This document shows positions 8,164-15,948 of a stretch of 64,000 bases of DNA, in pieces; within the stretch, counting starts at the first letter, position 1; every line of letters starts with the position of its first letter. The translations under genes and the position numbers were made by a program. Source of the stretch: Streptomyces pseudovenezuelae (GTDB lineage: Bacteria; Actinomycetota; Actinomycetes; Streptomycetales; Streptomycetaceae). Under the pieces are notes generated by a model, which was given only the letters and a program-made list of their open reading frames with translations, was not told the DNA's origin and ran no database searches. The stretch is taken from NCBI RefSeq assembly GCF_001513955.1, contig NZ_KQ948154.1:62001-126000 (forward strand), written 5' to 3'.

Positions 8164-9054
8164 ATGGCTTTCGAACCACCACAGCGGCTGGTGCGGGCGC
8201 TCGACGAGAGCGTGCCGGACGCCGACGACTGGGTGGACAAGCTGCCCGACACCGCCGGACAGGCCGTCGCGCAGCGCGAGTTGAGCGTGGAGCGGGTCCA
8301 GGTGCCCGGCGGGCGCAGCAGCCTCGTCGTGCTCGTGCGGCGGTCCGACGGGACACCCGCCGTGCTCAAGCTCGCGCCGCCCCGCGCCCGGCCCGAGAGC
8401 GAGCGGGCGGCTCTCGCGCACTGGGACGGCCGGGGGGCCGTACAGCTGCTGGAGCCCTTCGCCGCCGAGGGGGTGCTGCTGCTCGAACGGCTGCATCCCG
8501 ATGTCTCCGTGCGGTCGCTGCCGGAGGCGAAGGCGTTGCTGGAGGCGGCCGGGACCCTGCGGCGGCTGTGGGTGGAGCCGCCCGGTGACCATGTCTTCGA
8601 GACGGTGGCCGAGCGGACCGGACGGCAGGCCGAGGCGATGCGGGGTGCTTCCGCGGAGGTGGCCGCACTGGTGAGCGCGGCCCTCGACGCACGGGAGTCG
8701 CTGCTGGCCGCGCCCCCGGAGAGGCGGCTGCTGCACGGCACGTTCCGGCAGAGCAAGGTGCTCTCCGGGGCGCGCGCTCCCTGGCTCGCCGTCGGGCCCG
8801 ACCCGGTCGTCGGCGAGTGCGCGTTCGACCTGGCCCGGCTGGTGCGGGACCGGGTGGAGGACCTGATCGCCTCATCGTCGGGAGCGGCCACGACCCGGCG
8901 ACGGATCAAGCGGCTCGCGGAGTCGCTGGAGGTGGACCAGGAACGGCTGCGGGGCTGGACGCTGTTCCGGGCCGTGGAGTCCGGGGTCCGGGCCCTGCGG
9001 GTGGGACGGCCCCGGGACGCCGAGTTGCTGCTGGAGTTCGCCGGGTGGCTGTGA
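8164..9054 (+). CDS. Aminoglycoside phosphotransferase-fold protein, probable pseudokinase
   Basis: The 296-residue product has the fold of the aminoglycoside/hydroxyurea phosphotransferase family. The nucleotide-binding lysine is kept (AVLKLAPP, Lys69) with a following Glu80, and the C-lobe has a PDPVVGECAFDLARLVRDR stretch. The catalytic loop, normally HGDxHxxN, reads HGTFRQSKVL: the catalytic Asp is Thr193 and the Asn is Lys198. The metal-binding Asp of the usual IDP motif is Gly211. Transfer of phosphate is therefore unlikely by the normal mechanism. It lies 28 bases after the DUF4439 gene on the same strand and probably belongs to that transcript. Its role is unknown. Confidence 0.8.
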   Translation: MAFEPPQRLVRALDESVPDADDWVDKLPDTAGQAVAQRELSVERVQVPGGRSSLVVLVRRSDGTPAVLKLAPPRARPESERAALAHWDGRGAVQLLEPFAAEGVLLLERLHPDVSVRSLPEAKALLEAAGTLRRLWVEPPGDHVFETVAERTGRQAEAMRGASAEVAALVSAALDARESLLAAPPERRLLHGTFRQSKVLSGARAPWLAVGPDPVVGECAFDLARLVRDRVEDLIASSSGAATTRRRIKRLAESLEVDQERLRGWTLFRAVESGVRALRVGRPRDAELLLEFAGWL

Positions 9055-9080
9055 GGCGGCGCTCGCGTACGCCGCCTCAC
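9051..9080. terminator. Bidirectional terminator between pseudokinase gene and proS
   Basis: Perfect 11-base inverted repeat (9051-9061 and 9070-9080) with an 8-base loop, overlapping the stop codon of the plus-strand gene and lying between two convergent genes. It is GC-rich, with no strong T-run. Confidence 0.75.
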
Positions 9081-9096
9081 CCTGTGCCGGTTTCCC

Positions 9097-10800
9097 TCAG
9101 GCGGTCAGACGGGCGATCGCCTCGTCCACCGTCAGCTCCTCGCGCTCACCGGTGCGACGGTCCTTGAGCTCCAGGACACCCTCGGCGGAACGCCGGCCCG
9201 CGACCAGGATCTTCGGTACGCCGATGAGCTCGGAGTCCGTGAACTTCACGCCCGGGGAGACACCGGCGCGGTCGTCGACGAGGACCCGCAGGCCCGCCGC
9301 GCGCAGCTTCTCGGAGACGTCGAGGGCCAGTTCGATCTGCAGGGCCTTGCCGGCGGCGACGACGTGCACGTCGGCCGGGGCGACCTCGGCGGGCCAGCAC
9401 AGGCCCTTGTCGTCTGCGGACTGCTCGGCGAGGGCGGCGACCGCGCGGGAGACGCCGATGCCGTAGGAGCCCATGGTCACACGGACCGGCTTGCCGTGCT
9501 GGCCGAGGACGTCGAGCTTGAGGGCGTCGGCGTACTTGCGGCCCAGCTGGAAGATGTGGCCGATCTCGATGGCGCGGTCCAGCTTGAGGCCGGTGCCGCA
9601 CTTCGGGCACGGGTCGCCCTCCTGGACGACCACGACGTCGACGTACTCGTCGACCTCGAAGTCCCGGCCGGCGACGACGTTCTTCGCGTGCGTGTGCTCC
9701 TTGTTGGCGCCGGTGATCCAGGAGGTGCCGGGCGCCACCCGCGGGTCGGCGATGTACCTCACCTTCTCGCCCCGCCCCTGCGGACCGACGTACCCGCGGA
9801 CGAGGTCGGGGCGGCCGACGAAGTCCTCCGCCGTCACCAGCTCCACGGCGGCGGGCGCGAAGTGCGCCTCGACCTTGCCCAGGTCGACCTCGCGGTCGCC
9901 GGGCACGCCGACGGCCACGATCTCGCCGTCGACCTTCACGAGCAGGTTCTTGAGGGTGTCGGCGGCCTCGACGCCGAGGTGGGCGGCGAGGGTCTCGATG
10001 GTCGGGGTGTCCGGGGTGGGGATCTCTTCGAGCGCGGGGACCGAGGTGCCGTCCACCGGCTTCAACTCGTACGTGATCGCTTCGGTGTTGGCCGCGAAGT
10101 CGCAGTTGGGGCAGTCGGCGAAGGTGTCCTCGCCGGCCTCCGCGGGGGCCAGGAACTCCTCCGACTTGGAGCCGCCCATCGCACCGGCGGTGGCGGCGCA
10201 GATGCGGTAGTCGAGGCCCAGGCGCTCGAAGACCCTCTGGTAGGCCTGGCGGTGCAGGGCGTAGGACTGGGCCAGGCCCTCGTCCTCGGTGTCGAAGGAG
10301 TAGGAGTCCTTCATCAGGAACTCACGGCCGCGCAGGACGCCGGCCCGCGGGCGGGCCTCGTCCCGGTACTTGTTCTGGATCTGGTACAGGATGACCGGCA
10401 GGTCCTTGTAGGAGGACGCCTGGTCCTTCACCAGCAGGGTGAAGATCTCCTCGTGGGTCGGGCCGAGGAGGTAGTCGCCGCCCCTGCGGTCCTGGAGCCG
10501 GAACAGCTCGGCGCCGTACTCCTCCCAGCGGCCCGTGGCCTCGTACGGCTCGCGCGGCAGCAGGGCGGGGAGCAGCACCTCCTGGGCGCCGATCGCGTCC
10601 ATCTCCTCACGGACGATGCGCTCGACGTTGGCCAGCACCTTCTTGCCGAGCGGCAGCCAGCTCCAGATGCCCGCGGCGGTACGGCGGACGTACCCCGCGC
10701 GCACCAGCAGCTTGTGGCTGAGGACCTCGGCGTCCGCCGGGTCGTCGCGCAGCGTCTTCGCCATCAACTGGGACATGCGCTGGACCGGTGCGTTCGCCAT
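9097..10800 (-). CDS. proS: Prolyl-tRNA synthetase
   Basis: Charges tRNA(Pro) with proline in the cytoplasm. The 567-residue length and the domain order (class II catalytic core, inserted YbaK-like editing domain at roughly residues 225-405, anticodon-binding C-terminal domain) are those of the bacterial ProS type. Visible motifs include RAGYVRRTAAGIWSWLPLG at the N-terminus, PTHEEIFTLL, RDEARPRAGVLRGREFLMKD (motif 2 region), the CPKCG zinc-like pair in the insertion, and YGIGVSRAVAALAEQ (motif 3). It stands alone between convergent and codirectional neighbours. Confidence 0.98.
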   Translation of the reverse strand: MANAPVQRMSQLMAKTLRDDPADAEVLSHKLLVRAGYVRRTAAGIWSWLPLGKKVLANVERIVREEMDAIGAQEVLLPALLPREPYEATGRWEEYGAELFRLQDRRGGDYLLGPTHEEIFTLLVKDQASSYKDLPVILYQIQNKYRDEARPRAGVLRGREFLMKDSYSFDTEDEGLAQSYALHRQAYQRVFERLGLDYRICAATAGAMGGSKSEEFLAPAEAGEDTFADCPNCDFAANTEAITYELKPVDGTSVPALEEIPTPDTPTIETLAAHLGVEAADTLKNLLVKVDGEIVAVGVPGDREVDLGKVEAHFAPAAVELVTAEDFVGRPDLVRGYVGPQGRGEKVRYIADPRVAPGTSWITGANKEHTHAKNVVAGRDFEVDEYVDVVVVQEGDPCPKCGTGLKLDRAIEIGHIFQLGRKYADALKLDVLGQHGKPVRVTMGSYGIGVSRAVAALAEQSADDKGLCWPAEVAPADVHVVAAGKALQIELALDVSEKLRAAGLRVLVDDRAGVSPGVKFTDSELIGVPKILVAGRRSAEGVLELKDRRTGEREELTVDEAIARLTA

Positions 10801-10873
10801 GGTTCTCGTACTCCTGCCGGGAAAGGGTGATGGCTAGGAGGTTAGCCGGGGGCACTGGGCCGGTGGAAATCCG

Positions 10874-11404
10874 TTACCGGCGGCGCAGCGGCAGCGGGGC
10901 GCCCATCACGGCGTACGGCTTCGGGGCGCTCGGGAAGAGGACCTGGCGGGCGAGGTCCTGGTAGCCGAGCGAGTGGTACAGGCCGCGGGCCGGGCTGTCG
11001 GTGTCGATCGCGGAGAGGATCGAACGGGGCTCGGCGGCGCTGTCGGTGATGGTGGTGATCAGGGTGCGGCCGATACCGCGGTTCTGGTGGTGCGGGTGGA
11101 CGTGGAGCTCGGTGATCACGAAGGAGTTGTCGAGCCAGAGCTCGTTGTGCCGGGCGCGCAGGTAGGGCTCCACGACGGTGGACCACCAGTGGGTACGGTC
11201 GTTGGGCATGCCGTACACGAAGCCGACCAGGGAACCGCCGACGGTCGCGCCGAGGGCTCTCGCGCCGGGGTAGGTCATGTGGCGCAGGACGATCTGACGG
11301 CGGACCGCCACCTCGTCGGCGCCGAGGCCGAAGGCGACGGCTTGGACGGCTAGCGCCTCGTCTACGTGGGCCGACAGGTCTAGGGGGCCGATGACGAGGT
11401 CCAT
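10874..11404 (-). CDS. GNAT family N-acetyltransferase
   Basis: The 176-residue protein has the acetyl-CoA binding pattern of the GNAT fold: ITELHVHPHHQNRGIGRTLI (motif A, RGIG) followed by a helix and AIDTDSPARGLYHSLGYQ (motif B region with the typical Y..LGY). The substrate cannot be told from sequence. It is encoded on the same strand as the next GNAT gene, 25 bases away, so the two may form a transcription unit between ispG and proS. Confidence 0.85.
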   Translation of the reverse strand: MDLVIGPLDLSAHVDEALAVQAVAFGLGADEVAVRRQIVLRHMTYPGARALGATVGGSLVGFVYGMPNDRTHWWSTVVEPYLRARHNELWLDNSFVITELHVHPHHQNRGIGRTLITTITDSAAEPRSILSAIDTDSPARGLYHSLGYQDLARQVLFPSAPKPYAVMGAPLPLRRR

Positions 11405-11429
11405 GCCGGGAGCGTACAGGCAGGCGGGT

Positions 11430-12278
11430 TCAGAAGAGGACGCTCATGAACGCGCCCACCTCTTGGAAGCCCACCCTCGTGTACGTCCTTCTCGCCGCCG
11501 TGTTGAAGTCGTTGACGTAGAGGCTGACCACCGGGGCCACGTCCGCGAGGGCGTAGCGCAGGACCGCGGCCATCCCTGGCGCGGCCACTCCCCTGCCCCG
11601 GTATTCCGGGGCCACCCACACGCCCTGGATCTGGCAGGCCCGGTCGGTCGCCGCGCCGATCTCCGCCTTGAAGACGACCTTGCCGTGCTCGTCGAGGCGG
11701 GCGAAGGAGCGGCCGGAACCGACCAGTTCGGCGACGCGGGCCTGGTAGAGCAGGCCGCCGTCGCCGGCCAGCGGGGAGACGCCGACCTCCTCCGTGAACA
11801 TCGCCACGCAGGCCGGCATGATCGTCTCCATCTCGTCCTTGCGGATGCGGCGGACGTACGGATCCGGGGCGATGTCGGCGGGCATGCGGTCGGTGACCAT
11901 GAGGGGCTGGTGGGAGCGGACGTCCCGGGCCGGGCCCCAGCTGGGTTCCAGCAGACGCCAGAGCAGCGCGGTGGGTTCGGCCGGGCCGACGATGGAGGAG
12001 CAGCGGCGGCCGGCCCTTCTCGCCCGGTCGGCGAAGGCTCGGACGGCTCGCTGCGTCGCGCAGATCGGGACCAGGTTGGCGCCGGCGTAGCAGAGGGACG
12101 TGAGCATGCCGTCCTCGTACCAGCCCCACATCTCGCCGCCGAGCCGCCACGGGTCGAGGCCGGCGACCTGCACCCGCGAGGTCACGAAGGCGTTCGCGAC
12201 CGGATCGCGGTCGAGTATGGCGAGCGCGGCGTCCAGGTCGCTCGGTTCGAGGACCCGGGAGGTCGTCTGGGTCAACAC
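11430..12278 (-). CDS. GNAT family acetyltransferase with N-terminal DUF4081 domain
   Basis: The 282-residue product has two halves. Residues about 10-120 match the DUF4081 type domain found fused to GNATs in actinobacteria (LDRDPVANAFVTSRV, then MWGWYEDGMLTSLCYAGANLVPI). The C-terminal half is a GNAT domain with IQGVWVAPEYRGRGVAAPGMAAVL as its acetyl-CoA motif and LYVNDFNTAARRTYTRVGF as its end. The substrate is unknown. The GTG at 12278 was used; no ATG fits better. It lies upstream of the other GNAT gene on the same strand. Confidence 0.88.
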   Translation of the reverse strand: MLTQTTSRVLEPSDLDAALAILDRDPVANAFVTSRVQVAGLDPWRLGGEMWGWYEDGMLTSLCYAGANLVPICATQRAVRAFADRARRAGRRCSSIVGPAEPTALLWRLLEPSWGPARDVRSHQPLMVTDRMPADIAPDPYVRRIRKDEMETIMPACVAMFTEEVGVSPLAGDGGLLYQARVAELVGSGRSFARLDEHGKVVFKAEIGAATDRACQIQGVWVAPEYRGRGVAAPGMAAVLRYALADVAPVVSLYVNDFNTAARRTYTRVGFQEVGAFMSVLF

Positions 12279-12385
12279 GGGCGGGGCCTCACACTGGGGT
12301 CTGCTGATCTCCGCACTGTACCTGCGGAAGCTGAGCCGTGCCGAGCCGTGTTCAGGTGCCGGTTGCCTGTGAGGTGCCCGGTGTC

Positions 12386-12472
12386 CTGGGGGCTGCGCCC
12401 CAGACCCCGCTTCGGCCCGAAGGGCCTCGTCCTCAAACGCCGGACGGGCTGGGATTGCCCGGACCGGCGTTT
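12386..12472. terminator. Streptomycete palindromic intergenic element after ispG
   Basis: The gap between ispG and the GNAT gene holds a 6-base hairpin (12386-12391/12398-12403) and a 9-base inverted repeat (12435-12443/12464-12472) around the sequence cgccggacgggct. This resembles the element often seen between streptomycete genes. On the minus strand it directly follows the ispG stop and probably acts as its terminator. Confidence 0.6.
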
Positions 12473-12485
12473 GGAAGGCCCCTCG

Positions 12486-13643
12486 TCAGCCCGCGACCGA
12501 CACCGACGGCTCGCCCGACTCGACGCCCGCGTCCTGCATCTGCTCGGCGATCTTCATGGCCTCCTCGATGAGGGTCTCCACGATCTTCGACTCGGGGACG
12601 GTCTTGATGACCTCGCCCTTCACGAAGATCTGGCCCTTGCCGTTGCCGGAGGCGACGCCGAGGTCGGCCTCGCGGGCCTCGCCCGGGCCGTTCACCACGC
12701 AGCCCATGACCGCGACGCGCAGCGGGACCTCCATGCCGGTCAGGCCCGCCGTGACCTCCTCGGCCAGCTTGTACACGTCGACCTGGGCACGGCCGCAGGA
12801 GGGGCAGGAGACGATCTCCAGACCGCGCTGCTTGAGGTTCAGGGACTCCAGGATCTGGTTGCCGACCTTGACCTCCTCGACCGGCGGAGCGCTCAGGGAC
12901 ACCCGGATGGTGTCGCCGATGCCCTGCGAGAGGAGGGCGCCGAACGCCACCGCGCTCTTGATCGTGCCCTGGAACGCCGGGCCCGCCTCCGTGACGCCGA
13001 GGTGGAGCGGGTAGTCGCACTGCGCGGCCAGCTGCTTGTACGCCTCGATCATGACGACCGGGTCGTTGTGCTTGACCGAGATCTTGATGTCGCGGAAGTC
13101 GTGCTCCTCGAAGAGGGACGCCTCCCACAGGGCCGACTCGACGAGCGCCTCGGGCGTCGCCTTGCCGTACTTCTGGAGCAGCCGGCGGTCCAGGGAGCCC
13201 GCGTTCACGCCGATGCGGATCGGGGTGCCGTGGTCGCGCGCGGCCTTCGCGATCTCCTTGACCTTGTCGTCGAACTGCTTGATGTTGCCGGGGTTCACCC
13301 GAACCGCGGCGCAGCCCGCCTCGATGGCCGCGAAGACGTACTTGGGCTGGAAGTGGATGTCCGCGATCACCGGGATCTGCGACTTGCGGGCGATCGTGGA
13401 CAGGGCGTCCGCGTCGTCCTGCGTGGGGCAGGCCACCCGCACGATCTGACAGCCGGAGGCGGTGAGCTCGGCGATCTGCTGGAGGGTGGCGCCGATGTCG
13501 GACGTACGCGTCGTGGTCATCGACTGCACGGAGACGGGGGCGTCGCCGCCGACCGCCACAGACCCGACCTGGATCTGCCGGCTCTTGCGGCGCTCGGCAA
13601 CCCTGGTCGGAACGGACGGCATGCCGAGAGAAATCGCAGTCAT
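12486..13643 (-). CDS. ispG: 4-hydroxy-3-methylbut-2-en-1-yl diphosphate synthase IspG (GcpE)
   Basis: 4Fe-4S enzyme of the non-mevalonate isoprenoid pathway that converts MEcPP to HMBPP. The 385-residue product begins MTAISLGMPSVPTRVAERRK and shows SVQSMTTTRTSD and IRIGVNAGSLDRRLL in the TIM-barrel part. The iron-sulfur cysteines sit in the C-terminal part (SCPSCGR and MGCVVNGPGE). Length and motifs are standard for bacteria. In related streptomycetes it usually follows rseP and dxr directly; here a 2.3-kb recombinase island separates it from rseP. Confidence 0.97.
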   Translation of the reverse strand: MTAISLGMPSVPTRVAERRKSRQIQVGSVAVGGDAPVSVQSMTTTRTSDIGATLQQIAELTASGCQIVRVACPTQDDADALSTIARKSQIPVIADIHFQPKYVFAAIEAGCAAVRVNPGNIKQFDDKVKEIAKAARDHGTPIRIGVNAGSLDRRLLQKYGKATPEALVESALWEASLFEEHDFRDIKISVKHNDPVVMIEAYKQLAAQCDYPLHLGVTEAGPAFQGTIKSAVAFGALLSQGIGDTIRVSLSAPPVEEVKVGNQILESLNLKQRGLEIVSCPSCGRAQVDVYKLAEEVTAGLTGMEVPLRVAVMGCVVNGPGEAREADLGVASGNGKGQIFVKGEVIKTVPESKIVETLIEEAMKIAEQMQDAGVESGEPSVSVAG

Positions 13644-13767
13644 CTGCTGTGCAACCCCAAGTCGTGGATCAAGGCCCAGGTCCCGTCAGCGGCGGGCTCC
13701 AGGCTTCGAGATTACGGCACCGACCCGGGCGCGAGCACATCACAGGCGTCAAACCCACTCATTGGAA

Positions 13768-13798
13768 GGCGACCCGGCATGCAACACACCGGGCCGCC
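13768..13798. terminator. Hairpin between recombinase gene and ispG
   Basis: Arms 13768-13777 and 13789-13798 pair over 10 bases with one G-U, leaving an 11-base loop. It follows the recombinase stop on the minus strand, before ispG. It could be the recombinase terminator, or the old rseP/ispG intergenic hairpin now on the far side of the insert. Confidence 0.5.
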
Positions 13799-13813
13799 TC
13801 GAACGCCGTATGA

Positions 13814-15766
13814 CTAGGAGATTCCCGCCGGGTCAACAGCGCGGGTACCCAGCGAGACATTCGGCTGCCGCACAGCGATGGGACCCGAGCTGATGGACAG
13901 GGGCGGAGCGGTTGCGTGGCTCAGTACAGGAGCGCCCTCTCCCACCTCGCTGAGGATCTCCACGATCTCCGCCCACACACCGTCCGCCAACCAGGTTCGC
14001 TGCCGGAACCGGACTTTCCCAGGGTCGCCGAAACGCTCCGGAAGATCACGCCACAGGATGCCCGTGCGCAGTCGATGAAGCATCCCCGAAAGGGCCGCCC
14101 GCAGATCTAGCGGCGAACGGAAATGGTGGGGCCGGTACCTGGAGCGGAGCAACTCCTCGACGCGGGGCCACAGGCTGTCTGTGGGGTCGGGAGGAACAGG
14201 TGTGCCAGAGCCCTCGTGCCACTGCATCGTCATGCATTTCGTCCCCTCGCGGTACCGGAACTCCGGGTCCGCGATGTCGACTCGCACCTTGAGCGACTCG
14301 AGCAGGCACCGCTGTTCCGAGGGCAAGAGAGCCTGGCTGTCCGGAGCGGCTGCCCCCACGACTGCCGCGACTCGATCATCCCTGCTGACTCTGGTCTCCA
14401 GCTCCTCCAGCCAGTCCTGTGCATGAGCCAAGACTCGCTCCAACGCTCCCTTGTCAGCTTCGAGCTGCCGCACCGCAGCGGCGATGACACGGCTGTGCCG
14501 TGCCTGGCGCCTCAGTCCGTCCAGTTCCCCATCACACTGCGCGACAAGCCGCTTCAGGGACCTCACCCGCTCGGCGTGCAGGAGCAGCCGCCTCTGCGCC
14601 TGGGGGGAAGCCGGCAGCATCGGCCGATCACGAAGAGGCGTGGAGGCCAGCAGGGCGTTCACATGCCGCGCCACCAGTTCCTCGACATGGTCGGCGCGCA
14701 GGAAGACACAGCCACAGGGCTCGGTTGCCTGCCATCCCGAACAGCGGTAGGTACGCACGCCGTCGCCGCGAAAGCACCCGACGTAGGGCAGTCCGCACGG
14801 CCCATGAATTCGCCCGGTGAGCGGGTACTCCCCCACAGGAATCCTGCGCGGGCGGGCGAACTCTGCCAGGGCTTGTTGAACCGCACGGATCCGGTCCGCC
14901 GGGAGGATCGGAGGCAGCGGGATCACTACGCTCTCGCCGTGCAGGGGTCGTCCGGAGCCGTCAAGCCTGGTGCAATGGCCACCCCATTGCTGATCGGAGC
15001 GGCGAAAGACGGCTTGTCCGAGAAAGGCTGCGCTCTTCAGCCGCCGATGAAGGTTCGTCGTTGTCCAGCTTTTTCCGCTGCGGGTGAGAATCCCACGCCG
15101 GTTCAGCTCCTCGGCGATGTCCCTGACGGTGCGACCGCCCTCGATCACGAGATCGGCCAGAAGCTTCACCACAGCCGCCTCCGCCGGATCGACTTCGAGA
15201 GCCGAGCCGAAGGCGCCCTTCCCGCTGATCCTGTATCCGTAGGGAGCCGGACCACCGGGCCAGCCTCCATCGACCGCTTTGAGCTGTCGACCCGCCTGCG
15301 TACGCGCGACGATGCGCTGGTAGTCAGCTTCCACAGTCTGCGCGAGGCGGTCGATCGTGAGCCATCTGTCCAGGCCCCGTTCCCCCAGGACCTGGTTGCA
15401 GCACTCGACCTCTGCCCCGGCATCTTGCACCTGCCAGATGCAACGCCAGATGGCGGCTCCGGTCCGCCCCAGACGGTCGAGGCTGTGCACGACGACGACG
15501 TCTGCCCGACCTGCGGAGATCTCCGTGAGCAACTTATCGAGCCCAGGCCTGGAATCTGTGGAACCTGATTCACCGGGATCTTCCCAGGAACCTACGAGTC
15601 TCCACGTCGGCCGCTTCTCCAGGAACGCCCCAATGGCGTCGGCCTGAGCCGGAATTCCGTACTTGCCTCTCTGTTCCGCTGTTGAGACCCGCATGTACGC
15701 GGCGACAGCGATCGACTTGGAGTCCCTGCCCTTGCCTTCTGCGCACGGCGCAGTACCTTGCTGCAT
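13814..15766 (-). CDS. Large serine recombinase with C-terminal DUF4096 (IS5-type) domain
   Basis: Site-specific recombinase expected to cut and rejoin DNA through a serine phosphodiester. In the 650-residue product the resolvase domain (about 18-160) has AYMRVSTAEQ with catalytic Ser28 and SLDRLGR. A recombinase domain follows (APYGYRI to FRR, about 173-300), then a cysteine ribbon (HGPCG, YRCSG, EPCGC) and a coiled coil of about 80 residues. From about residue 527 the protein continues into a domain like the N-terminus of IS5-group transposases (LWPRVEELL, HRLRTGILWRDLPERFG), without the DDE part. The ATG at 15766 was chosen because AAGGG lies 6 bases upstream; the frame is open to a GTG at 15886. 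Base composition looks less GC-rich than its neighbours, suggesting transfer. Confidence 0.88.
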   Translation of the reverse strand: MQQGTAPCAEGKGRDSKSIAVAAYMRVSTAEQRGKYGIPAQADAIGAFLEKRPTWRLVGSWEDPGESGSTDSRPGLDKLLTEISAGRADVVVVHSLDRLGRTGAAIWRCIWQVQDAGAEVECCNQVLGERGLDRWLTIDRLAQTVEADYQRIVARTQAGRQLKAVDGGWPGGPAPYGYRISGKGAFGSALEVDPAEAAVVKLLADLVIEGGRTVRDIAEELNRRGILTRSGKSWTTTNLHRRLKSAAFLGQAVFRRSDQQWGGHCTRLDGSGRPLHGESVVIPLPPILPADRIRAVQQALAEFARPRRIPVGEYPLTGRIHGPCGLPYVGCFRGDGVRTYRCSGWQATEPCGCVFLRADHVEELVARHVNALLASTPLRDRPMLPASPQAQRRLLLHAERVRSLKRLVAQCDGELDGLRRQARHSRVIAAAVRQLEADKGALERVLAHAQDWLEELETRVSRDDRVAAVVGAAAPDSQALLPSEQRCLLESLKVRVDIADPEFRYREGTKCMTMQWHEGSGTPVPPDPTDSLWPRVEELLRSRYRPHHFRSPLDLRAALSGMLHRLRTGILWRDLPERFGDPGKVRFRQRTWLADGVWAEIVEILSEVGEGAPVLSHATAPPLSISSGPIAVRQPNVSLGTRAVDPAGIS

Positions 15767-15876
15767 GTCAGTCCCTTCGAGACTGGCCAGACCCCAGGGT
15801 GTTGGCGCACCGCTGGGGTCACCCATGAACAGCAACAAACGTACGAAGTCCGCGTCTACGTCGTAGCGACAAGCCT

Positions 15877-15913
15877 CGTCTTTCACTCGTCCGAGTCAGA
15901 CGAGTGAAAGACG
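15877..15913. repeat. Perfect 15-bp inverted repeat upstream of the recombinase
   Basis: Arms cgtctttcactcgtc (15877-15891) and its exact complement (15899-15913) flank the 7-base centre cgagtca. It lies in the 182-base gap between the rseP stop and the recombinase start. No T-run follows on either strand and the arms are not especially GC-rich, so a simple terminator is not the only option. It may be an operator for the recombinase, part of an attachment site, or an element end. Confidence 0.75.
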
Positions 15914-15948
15914 CGACATTATCCCAAGCGACAGAAGATGACCGATTC

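Noticed and set aside
11391..13817. An 808-codon plus-strand frame across the GNAT and ispG genes
   Set aside because: Antisense to three well-supported minus-strand genes; composition is that of the complementary frame of GC-rich codons.
15767..15886. A 40-residue N-terminal extension of the serine recombinase from a GTG at 15886
   Set aside because: No ribosome binding site, and the start lies in an arm of the inverted repeat; ATG at 15766 has a good site and gives the usual distance to the catalytic serine.
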